A stretch of 9,492 nt of DNA from contig DASTMK010000191.1 of the NCBI GenBank assembly GCA_035714225.1, positions 1 to 9,492 of the forward strand. The letters run 5' to 3'. Origin of the DNA: CAADGY01 sp035714225. GTDB taxonomy: Bacteria > Acidobacteriota > Terriglobia > Bryobacterales > Bryobacteraceae. The notes below the pieces were generated by a model that made no database searches, was not told the origin of the DNA, and saw only the letters and a program-made list of their open reading frames with translations. Numbering within the stretch: position 1 is the first letter of the stretch; the number at the start of each line of letters is the position of its first letter. Of this stretch, positions 1 through 6,695 are shown piece by piece. The position numbers and the translations under genes are program-made.

Positions 1-1
1 C

Positions 2-1750
2 ATCTCGCTTTATGACATGGACCACGCAACGTTGTTCGGAGGCGCAGGTGGGCCGCTGTTCCTAAAGTCCACAGCGAATCTCTCCGGCACGGCGTCCAAA
101 TCGCAAGCCGCACGGGTCATCACGGTCCGCCTGCGTGAAGAGTTGGGCGGCATCACACCGGACGAGTGGAAGAAGGCACGGCAACTCGCGTTCAAGACGA
201 CGGTACTCGCCCTGAGTACCGAGCCAGGCATGGTCTGCTCGCTGACGCATGCTGATATGCCCGGCGGGCACGGCGAGTTTCGCGTCACCTCGTGGCGGCT
301 GAACCGCGACTACTCGATCGATATCCAGGGCCACACCACCACGGACTCGATGTACGATCTGATCTCCGGACCTAAACCCGCCGACGTCATGCCGGATGCG
401 CCCACTGGCGAGATTCTCATCGACACCGGCGTTCCAGGCATTTTGAGCGGTACGCCACGCCTTGGTGATTACGGGACCTTCGCCATCGACGACATGTCCG
501 TTGCGCCCGATGCCTCCGGCAACGCGAACATCGTCGGGGCCCACGAGGTTACCCTTGCGCTTTACTATGTCGACGAACTGACTACAGATCTCTGGGCGTC
601 GATCGATGTGAACATTGACGCCGCGACCGATCCGATGACAATTGCCTGCACGGTGAACCCCGACACGATGAGAGTCTTCCGTGTCGGCGACTTCGTCGTC
701 TTCAACGACGAGTCCGCCGATCCGGACAACCCCGGCAGGAGATCCTATGAGTGCGTCCAGATCACCGGTCCGGGCGCGCCCGGCGATGTGGTGCCCGGAG
801 GCGAGTTCCACCTGCAACGCGCCTACCCCGGAGTCCCGGAGGGTCAAGCCACATTCGGCACTCTCCGTTGCGCTCACTTGGCCGGCGTCCGTTTCTGCAA
901 ACTGGATCAGAAGACGTTCACCTTCAGTGTCCGCAAGGGTTTCTTCCGCACGCCGGACCTGCCCGCGCGCATCGAAGCTACTCTTCCGAGTGCCTGTCTT
1001 ATCGCCGCCCTCGCCGATGTGGCGAATCATTTCGGCTACGGTCCTTTCACCGTGTTTCCGCTCTCGCGCCACAACGAACCTTATATGCCCGGCCTTCGGA
1101 CCTGCAACGGCGGCGCCTACACCTTCCAGGTACCGGGTCCGCTGACGGCTCAGGAGAATGTCGTCATCCCGTTGAAAGTGCAGGACGCCGCTTCAATCCG
1201 CTGCGCCTACGCTTACCTCCAGCAGGGCACAACGGACGGCCAGTCGGCGTTTCTCGTGAAGATCAGCCGGGACGCAGGCGCAACGTGGGAGCCGCTTGAA
1301 TATATGGGAATCGCGCAGGCGTTGCCGGATGCCTACAAGAATACCTATGACTTCCTGGTGAACAACGAAGGCTACGGCCTGCCCGTCACGCGCCGCCTAC
1401 CATATGCCGATTACGGCCTGGTGCTGATCTCTGCCGTGACCGCCGGCCCAGAGCCGCAAACCCTCCAGACGGCCTCCTACGGCGCGAACCGGCTGGGCCT
1501 TGAAGCTGGCGGCTTCGTCTTCCTCGATCCCGGCGGCGCGAATGAGGAGTACGTTCACGTGATCAGAGTCGATCCCGAGAATCAATCTTTCCAGGCGATC
1601 GTGACCAAGGATCACGCCGCCGGCGAGCGCATCCGGCCAACCATCTGGCCAACACCGGCGCTCTACGAGGGTGATGACTTGGCGTTCGATCTTCTGGCGG
1701 TCGCCTCGCCGGACCCCGGTTCGGACCTGACCGTGGTGATCCAGACGTGA
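2..1750 (+). CDS. Phage tail tip / baseplate-like protein, 5' partial
   Basis: This is the C-terminal part of a large tail protein. The frame is open to the left edge (the codons before the first ATG at 17 read I-S-L-Y-D), so the true start lies outside the window and the ATG at 17 is probably internal. Counting from that ATG, 577 residues are visible. Residues about 30-120 hold an EELGGITPDEW stretch and then GEFRVTSWRLNRDYSIDIQG followed by TDSMYD, a pattern I associate with the C-terminal part of tail tip/hub proteins that bind the tail tube and the fibres. Later residues look like beta-rich modules: FRVGDFVVF near 221 and GGFVFLDPGGANEEYVHV near 498, the latter ending in a TKDHAAG stretch near 530. 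No signal peptide or membrane segment is seen. The stop is 21 bases from the convergent PIN-like gene. The structural role is a family inference; the exact position in the tail is not certain. Confidence 0.72.
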   Translation: MSLYDMDHATLFGGAGGPLFLKSTANLSGTASKSQAARVITVRLREELGGITPDEWKKARQLAFKTTVLALSTEPGMVCSLTHADMPGGHGEFRVTSWRLNRDYSIDIQGHTTTDSMYDLISGPKPADVMPDAPTGEILIDTGVPGILSGTPRLGDYGTFAIDDMSVAPDASGNANIVGAHEVTLALYYVDELTTDLWASIDVNIDAATDPMTIACTVNPDTMRVFRVGDFVVFNDESADPDNPGRRSYECVQITGPGAPGDVVPGGEFHLQRAYPGVPEGQATFGTLRCAHLAGVRFCKLDQKTFTFSVRKGFFRTPDLPARIEATLPSACLIAALADVANHFGYGPFTVFPLSRHNEPYMPGLRTCNGGAYTFQVPGPLTAQENVVIPLKVQDAASIRCAYAYLQQGTTDGQSAFLVKISRDAGATWEPLEYMGIAQALPDAYKNTYDFLVNNEGYGLPVTRRLPYADYGLVLISAVTAGPEPQTLQTASYGANRLGLEAGGFVFLDPGGANEEYVHVIRVDPENQSFQAIVTKDHAAGERIRPTIWPTPALYEGDDLAFDLLAVASPDPGSDLTVVIQT

Positions 1751-1771
1751 CGATGAACTGTATGAAGTCGA

Positions 1772-2152
1772 CTATTGCTGCGGGCCGCCGATCGGCAAAT
1801 TGCGGACGCGGACTCGGCCGTGGCGAAACGTCGCGACGCACCCAGCCAGGAGATCATGCTCGATTGCTGGCAGATTCAGGAGGATCGCGTTCGCGTAGTC
1901 CGCTGGGCGGATAATATCCGGCTCGCGGAACAGCACGAAAGAGGGCTTCGTACGTCGCGAGGTCGCCAGCAGCATGGCAAAATCCGAGTCTGCCGAGATC
2001 AGTATCCGATCTTCCGCCCCTGCCCGTTCTAGGATGATCGGATCTTCGGCCGCGTGAAGCTCATAATCGCGGACGTGAACGGCGTCGTGGCCAGCGGCCC
2101 TCAAGAGCCGCGCCAACTCCGGCGACAGCGCGTTATCGACAAGGAACCTCAC
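1772..2152 (-). CDS. DUF5615 PIN-like protein, putative toxin
   Basis: A 126-residue protein resembling the DUF5615 (Mut7-C-like) PIN family, whose members are predicted metal-dependent RNases and are often paired with DUF433 proteins. It begins MRFLVDNALSPELARLLRAA, with the family's early acidic residue D6, then GHDAVHVRDY, and it has the second acidic cluster SADSDF (D55, D57) near the middle. These match the usual order: VD near the N-terminus, HxxxxRD, then ISxDxDF. Length is normal for the family. The start is GTG, and it overlaps the stop of the upstream DUF433 gene in a GTGA junction. I see no good ribosome site of its own, so translational coupling is likely. It lies antisense between two phage tail genes. 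RNase activity and toxicity are inferred from the family, not seen. Confidence 0.82.
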   Translation of the reverse strand: MRFLVDNALSPELARLLRAAGHDAVHVRDYELHAAEDPIILERAGAEDRILISADSDFAMLLATSRRTKPSFVLFREPDIIRPADYANAILLNLPAIEHDLLAGCVATFRHGRVRVRNLPIGGPQQ

Positions 2153-2388
2153 GCCGTACGCGAGAGAGGCAGATCACGTTCCATCGCGGAGACCGCGGCG
2201 AACCGAAGACACTCGCGAATGTCCTCACTCCGGAGGTCGGGATAATCGGCGAGGATTTCCTGCTCCGTCATGCCGCCCGCAAGCATCCGAAGCACCGTAG
2301 CAACAGGGATGCGCAGACCCCGGATGCAGGGGACGCCACCCATCTGATTGGGGTTGACCGTAATGCGCTCGAAATTGGTCACCTGCAT
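2149..2388 (-). CDS. DUF433 protein, putative antitoxin
   Basis: A 79-residue protein of the DUF433 type, a small helix-turn-helix-like family commonly found upstream of DUF5615 or other PIN-like genes and predicted to act as antitoxin and autoregulator. It shows the typical run: ERITVNP near residue 7, a GGVPCIRGLRIPV block near 17-29, VLRMLAGGMTEQEILADYP near 32-50 and then DLRSEDIRECLRFAA. The frame is open back to a GTG at 2418, but I chose the ATG at 2388 because a GAGG sits 6 bases before it and the family usually begins just ahead of the ERI motif. Its stop overlaps the GTG of the PIN-like gene by 4 bases, so the two form one transcription unit. The antitoxin role is an inference from gene order and family. 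Confidence 0.83.
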   Translation of the reverse strand: MQVTNFERITVNPNQMGGVPCIRGLRIPVATVLRMLAGGMTEQEILADYPDLRSEDIRECLRFAAVSAMERDLPLSRTA

Positions 2389-2394
2389 GTGTAG

Positions 2395-2398
2395 CCTC
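2395..2398 (-). promoter_or_regulatory. Ribosome binding site that sets the DUF433 start
   Basis: On the minus strand GAGG lies 6 bases ahead of the ATG at 2388. It supports that start over the GTG at 2418, which would add ten residues (TCDNRARLH after the initiator) unlike the family's usual N-terminus. Confidence 0.55.
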
Positions 2399-2403
2399 GC
2401 CCT

Positions 2404-2412
2404 ATTATCGCA
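2404..2412 (-). promoter_or_regulatory. Possible extended -10 promoter for the DUF433/DUF5615 unit
   Basis: Reading the minus strand, TGCGATAAT looks like an extended -10 element (TGn plus a near-consensus hexamer). I see no convincing -35. It would leave only about 8-9 leader bases before the DUF433 ATG, just enough for the GAGG. It lies about 30 bases in front of the fibre gene's start on the other strand. A weak candidate only. Confidence 0.2.
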
Positions 2413-2438
2413 GGTCACAGGCCAAGTTAGATACCGGC

Positions 2439-5400
2439 ATGTCCGCTGACCCGCTCCACATCTTCGATCCTCGCCGTACTGTCCAGCTCCAGGGCTTCTC
2501 CGGCCGCGCCGCGACCACCACGCTCCATGACGCCACCGCGATCGGTTTCCAACTCTCCGGCATTTTCCAGGCCGCCGAGGACTTCGCCAACATCCAGCTC
2601 TTCTCGGCCTACGACTACTTCAACCATCTGCGTGTGAAGCCGCTCCCGGTGACGGATCTTTCCGGACTGACCCTCCAGTACGACATGGAGATCCTGCCGG
2701 TCAACGGCGAGGAGGGCAACGTCCGGCCCGACTGCGTGCGGTACGCCTCGGTCGGGTGGGACAAGCTCACCATCACCACCGGCGCGGGCGATATCTACGA
2801 AATTCCTTTGATGCACCACGCCCAGATCGTCTCAGGAGATTACGATCCTGGCGGCTTTGGCTTCTCGCTTCACGATCGCGACGCGGACACGCTCGACGAG
2901 TTGCTCGTCGGCAAGCCCACGCCGGCCCTGACCGACAAGGCTTACGTCTACTTCATGGGTACGCGCTGGTCCTGCTCCTCGGCTGAGGCGATCGCCTTCT
3001 GCAATCTCGAGACGCGGCTGCTCAACAACATCAGCGCACCCGACGTTCCTTCCTGCGAGCAAGCCATCTGGTGGCAGGAGGACCCGAACTTCTGGCACTA
3101 CCTGCGGGTAAACAACGACGCCGCTGGCATCCAGGAGGCCGACGCGACGGATGCTACCGACATTGCCTCGCGCCTGGCCTCGATGGTTGGTATTTCCAGC
3201 TACCTGGTCGACTGCATCGCTTCGGGCAACGTCATCACGGTCACCCTGGAGCCGGGCGTGAACGGCCCGGTGCAGGTTTCGACCAATAGCCGCTCGGCAC
3301 CCGCCACGCTGAGCCGGTCGGGGCCTGGCATCTACACCGCACAAGTGGCATCCTCGTCCGAAATCCGTGTGGGCGACTATGTCGGCATCGACATCGGCAG
3401 CGCCAACGACGAGGTCGTCAAAGTCCTGGCCGTGGGTCCGGGCACCTTCACTGCATATTTCACGAAGCCACATTACGGAAGGATCAGCAACATCCAGTGC
3501 CGCGTCCTGCCGCGAGCGCGGCACTTCGGACGGGTTCTGAAGGAGTGCATTGCGGATGGCCCGCTGCTCGATTACGGCGAGCAACCCAACAACCTGACAG
3601 TCGAGCAGTTCACGATGACGAATACATCGTGCGAACTCAGATTGCGGCTCGTTGGGCAACTGGGCGAGTACGGCCGTGACGCGAACGGCATGCCCGTACG
3701 TGCATCGGTCGATAGCGAGAACAAGATCGTCCGGATCGAGAAGAACGACGATGAGTTTGGCGCGACTTCGATTGCCACCGCCGTCGAAGGCGCCGGCAAC
3801 AGTCGCGCCTACCGCTTTACGTTGCCCTTCCCCTTGCTTTCCGGCTACTTGAACGGAAACCGCAATTCGCTCGTACCCGTGCCCGCTGGCAACATCGTGA
3901 AGGTCCACCTTACCTTCGCGCCGCGCTTCGAAGATGTTGAAGCAGGTCTGGCGGTCGGTGGTCTGCTCAAAGAGGGAGTCTCGACGTCTCCGGCAGGCAC
4001 GGAGGAAGAATGGCGCGTCGCGGATGCCGAAGCCATGCTCGCCGGCCTCAAGTATTACGTAGGCACCGCGAACGCCGAGGAGCGAATCACCTGCCTCGCG
4101 AATTTCGGCCTGGTGCAGCCTGATCTGGATGATACCGCCACGTGGTACTACCGCCTGCTGGTACGCCGCGGCGAGGATTCCTCGATGCCGCAGGCCTGGC
4201 CGCCAGGCACCCGCATCCAGCGGATCTCCACCATCACAGGCACACGCTCGGACATCGAGTGGCAGGTGAGGATCTCGAATATCGCTGTCACCGGCGACCG
4301 GAGTCTGAAAGTCGGCGGCGACGCGCCCCGGATCGAAGAATCCGATGGCCGCTGCCGGTACGAGGGCTTTTGGGAAAACTACGCCTATGGCGCAAGCTGG
4401 CCCACGCAGTGGTGGTCGCGTGGCCACGCCAGACGCTGTGCGCCCAACGACGCGCAGGACCAGCGGGCGGTCACCATCCGCTACTCCTACCCGAGCCAGC
4501 ACGATCTCTACCTCGGCACCTGGCTCGGCCGCGACGCAGGCCGGATCCAGGTCGTGATCGATGGCGGCGCGCCCCTGGTTCACGATCTCTATTTGAACGA
4601 CTACAACGGCCTCGCGGCGATGAAGAAGCTTGCCGCAGCACTGCCTGGCGGGACGCATACGGTCGAAATCCGGGCGCTGTTCGACAAGCATCCGGCGAGC
4701 AATGGTTATTACTTCTACTTCGACTACCTCTGGCCGCTCGAGCCGCAGGACCCGCCAGATCCGCCAAAGGTCTACAATGACGTCTCGCTCGCCATCGACT
4801 TCGACACCGACCACGGCTACAAGAAGCCGCCCGCGTGGCACGTCTGGCACTTGAAGAAACTGGGTTTCCTGGGCCACGCCGATGTCTACCTGGGCGTGTT
4901 CTGGAATAACAAGCGCCGGCGTATCGAGGCGACCTACCCAAACTGCACCGCGAGCATCGGCGGGTGGCGGCCGGACGAGCCGCTATGGATCAACCTTTCC
5001 GGCACCACGCTCTACTTCGCGCCTGGGACAGGTCTTGAAACGAAGGACATCGCCGCGCACCTACGCGCGATGATCAACGTCACCTTTCCCGGCGTCTGGT
5101 GCACGAGCGACGGTGGCTCAATCCATATCCGCTCCCGCGCACCGAGCTACACCTTCACCATCTCGGCCAGTCCGCAGTTGAGCGTTTCTCAGGGTACAGG
5201 CACCTACCCGAAGGTCACAGTGGATGGCAAGGGCCGCGTGACCGCCGGTACAAATCTTGCGGCAGACGACCTTCCCACCCACGCCCACAGCGCCGGCGAC
5301 ATTGTGAGCGGCGAGTTCCCGCACAAGATCCAGAAAGACGGGGATGACGTCGGCACCCGTGGTGCGCTCAACCTCGTCCAGGGCAACCGCATCTCGCTTG

Positions 5401-6344
5401 CGACCGCTGACGACCCGGCGAACGACCGAGTCAGCATGACCATCAGTGCGAGCCCGCCAGAGGCCGGCGAAATCACTAACGCCCTCGGTTACGTGCCAGC
5501 GAACCGCACAGGCGAGCACTTCACCGGGCCCATCGACTGCGGTCCACATCAGACCATCGGCGGCCCGCTGGAGAACATGGCGAAGCACTCCGAGGACTTC
5601 GCCGCCGCTGTGTGGGATAAGAATGGCGGCTCGTGCTCGGTGACGTCAAACGCCATCATCGCTCCGGACGGCAACCAGACCGCCGACGTGGTCACCGTCG
5701 TGACCACCACGCCCGTCATCCAGCAGCAGATCGCGGGTCTCGCTGACAGCGGCACGTACACCTTCTACATCCGGGCCCGCGTCGCATCCGGTACGCGCAA
5801 GGTGTCGATCGCCATCGTGGACAACCCCTACGCCGCGTATCTTGCTGGCCCAACTCAGATCATGCTCACGACCGCGTGGCAGCGGTTCAAGATCACGGGC
5901 ACCCTCGCATCAGGGCAGACTGGGCTGTGGATCGTCGTGCGCCAGTTTGCCGCCAACGGCGACGACTGGACCACCGGCGCCATCCACCTCTGGGGCACCT
6001 GTCTCCAACACGGCGACGACCCGCAGAAAGCCTACGCCCGCGCCTGGGCCTCGCAAACGCTGCACAGCGCCTCTGGCATCGCGGCCGGCCCCACCGTAAT
6101 CGCCGCGTCGGACACCACCACCTCACCCCTCAAGATTCACGGCCCCGGCTCCAACCTGGCCGACAGCACCCTCCTCGAGCTTACCGCCAACGGCGAACTC
6201 ATCCTCGCCGGCGGCTCCGGCAACGGCTACCGCTTCGCCGAACTCGCAGCCGCAAACAATCCCTCCGGCTGGGCGGGCGTTCTCAAGGTGAAAACCCCAG
6301 CAGGCACAACGCTCGGCTATATTCTTCTTCACACAAACCCATGA
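2439..6344 (+). CDS. Large mosaic phage tail fibre / receptor-binding protein
   Basis: A 1301-residue protein, probably a structural part of the tail end that contacts the host surface. Residues 1-130 (from MSADPLHIFDPRRTVQLQGF) look like a tail-attachment region. Near 309-345 is a small beta module (IRVGDYVGIDIGSANDEVVKV, then FTKPHYGRI) that also occurs in the upstream tail gene. About 630-770 resembles a jelly-roll carbohydrate-binding domain ending YYFYFDYLWPLEP. About 778-830 holds DFDTDHGYKKPPAWHVWHLKKLG and DVYLGVFWNNKRR. Residues 924-955 carry fibre-type motifs (KVTVDGKGRVTAG, DLPTHAHSAGDIVSG), and ALGYVPANRTGEHFTGPI near 1015 is a classic fibre repeat unit. Residues 1045-1200 look like a second carbohydrate-binding jelly roll (EDFAAAVWDKNG to DWTTGAIHLWG). 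The C-terminus is short and has no intramolecular chaperone that I recognise. I see no clear Shine-Dalgarno before the ATG at 2439 and no other in-frame start just upstream. The stop overlaps an ATG (ATGA at 6341-6344). Confidence 0.78.
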   Translation: MSADPLHIFDPRRTVQLQGFSGRAATTTLHDATAIGFQLSGIFQAAEDFANIQLFSAYDYFNHLRVKPLPVTDLSGLTLQYDMEILPVNGEEGNVRPDCVRYASVGWDKLTITTGAGDIYEIPLMHHAQIVSGDYDPGGFGFSLHDRDADTLDELLVGKPTPALTDKAYVYFMGTRWSCSSAEAIAFCNLETRLLNNISAPDVPSCEQAIWWQEDPNFWHYLRVNNDAAGIQEADATDATDIASRLASMVGISSYLVDCIASGNVITVTLEPGVNGPVQVSTNSRSAPATLSRSGPGIYTAQVASSSEIRVGDYVGIDIGSANDEVVKVLAVGPGTFTAYFTKPHYGRISNIQCRVLPRARHFGRVLKECIADGPLLDYGEQPNNLTVEQFTMTNTSCELRLRLVGQLGEYGRDANGMPVRASVDSENKIVRIEKNDDEFGATSIATAVEGAGNSRAYRFTLPFPLLSGYLNGNRNSLVPVPAGNIVKVHLTFAPRFEDVEAGLAVGGLLKEGVSTSPAGTEEEWRVADAEAMLAGLKYYVGTANAEERITCLANFGLVQPDLDDTATWYYRLLVRRGEDSSMPQAWPPGTRIQRISTITGTRSDIEWQVRISNIAVTGDRSLKVGGDAPRIEESDGRCRYEGFWENYAYGASWPTQWWSRGHARRCAPNDAQDQRAVTIRYSYPSQHDLYLGTWLGRDAGRIQVVIDGGAPLVHDLYLNDYNGLAAMKKLAAALPGGTHTVEIRALFDKHPASNGYYFYFDYLWPLEPQDPPDPPKVYNDVSLAIDFDTDHGYKKPPAWHVWHLKKLGFLGHADVYLGVFWNNKRRRIEATYPNCTASIGGWRPDEPLWINLSGTTLYFAPGTGLETKDIAAHLRAMINVTFPGVWCTSDGGSIHIRSRAPSYTFTISASPQLSVSQGTGTYPKVTVDGKGRVTAGTNLAADDLPTHAHSAGDIVSGEFPHKIQKDGDDVGTRGALNLVQGNRISLATADDPANDRVSMTISASPPEAGEITNALGYVPANRTGEHFTGPIDCGPHQTIGGPLENMAKHSEDFAAAVWDKNGGSCSVTSNAIIAPDGNQTADVVTVVTTTPVIQQQIAGLADSGTYTFYIRARVASGTRKVSIAIVDNPYAAYLAGPTQIMLTTAWQRFKITGTLASGQTGLWIVVRQFAANGDDWTTGAIHLWGTCLQHGDDPQKAYARAWASQTLHSASGIAAGPTVIAASDTTTSPLKIHGPGSNLADSTLLELTANGELILAGGSGNGYRFAELAAANNPSGWAGVLKVKTPAGTTLGYILLHTNP

Positions 6345-6538
6345 AGATCCAGCTTGATCACGTTCAACGTTTGAACGTTTGAACCTCCACCCTTGACGCC
6401 CAGCGCGGCGATGTCGCCGCCATCCGCGCCCTCTGGGCCCTTCAGGACAAGCTTGCACTCACGGCTGAGGAGGAGTAGGCCATCGACCACAAGAGGGAAT
6501 TCGTGGCAGGCCACGAACGCGTTGCCTGGAATTGCTAG
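6341..6538 (+). pseudogene. Remnant of a small phage gene downstream of the fibre gene
   Basis: The ATG at 6341 overlaps the fibre stop in an ATGA junction, the usual spacing of genes in a tail operon. It reads MKIQLDHVQRLNV and then stops at 6380-6382. The same frame continues with sensible, charged, helical-looking protein: LDAQRGDVAAIRALWALQDK, LALTAEEE, a TAG at 6476-6478, then AIDHKREFVAGHERVAWNC and a TAG at 6536-6538. The open stretches flow into one another as if from one small helical protein of perhaps 70 residues or more. The first stop sits inside an 8-bp tandem duplication (6368-6383). Deleting one copy alone does not restore the frame, so more than one lesion is needed. The TAG after EEE is a single change from CAG or GAG. 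I do not know its function. Sequencing errors are an alternative but would have to be several in a short span. Confidence 0.55.
6368..6383 (+). repeat. 8-bp tandem duplication within an inverted repeat
   Basis: CGTTTGAA occurs twice in a row (6368-6375 and 6376-6383). The overlapping stretch 6362-6376 is also an imperfect palindrome with six-base arms GTTCAA/TTGAAC around CGT. The second copy supplies the TGA that ends the small gene at 6341. It may be a replication-slippage duplication; a protein-binding site or att-like core is possible but unsupported. Confidence 0.6.
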
Positions 6539-6695
6539 GTGGACGGCAGGCCGACTATCTGCGTCGTCCTGCGGACCTCAGGCGTCACCTCCGGCGACCC
6601 ATCCGCCAAAGCCGATTTCGCTCACGGTCCTGCCGAATGTCCGATATTCCATTTGGCACCCTATTGAATCCGGAGATTAGCACGAAAGAGCCAGG
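6539..6695. other. Non-coding junction between phage block and metabolic block
   Basis: Together with the broken gene this makes about 350 bases without an intact gene between two convergent units. The plus-strand frame of the remnant stays open from 6539 to a TGA near 6646, but its translation (VDGRPTICVV and on) resembles nothing I know. I see no tRNA, no U-tract terminator, no integrase and no direct repeat that would mark an att site. Confidence 0.4.

Noticed and set aside
62..1072. 336-codon minus-strand frame opposite the first tail gene
   Set aside because: Low-complexity Arg/Gly/Val-rich translation typical of an antisense shadow; the plus-strand frame is the convincing one.
1787..1796. 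Palindrome GCCGATCGGC near the convergent stops as a bidirectional terminator
   Set aside because: It lies inside the PIN-like gene, has only ten bases with no loop, and no T-run that would suit a terminator.
2832..4877. 681-codon open frame on the minus strand inside the fibre gene
   Set aside because: It mirrors the GC-rich codon structure of the fibre gene, has no recognisable motif or ribosome site, and the plus-strand frame holds clear tail motifs.
6500..6517. Perfect hairpin TTCGTGG-CAGG-CCACGAA as a transcription terminator
   Set aside because: No U-tract follows on either strand, and it lies within the codons of the remnant gene (EFVAGHE), so it is probably a by-product of coding sequence.
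6393..6680. 95-codon plus-strand frame in the junction
   Set aside because: Ser/Pro/Arg-rich translation with no family resemblance, in a different frame from the readable remnant; treated as chance.
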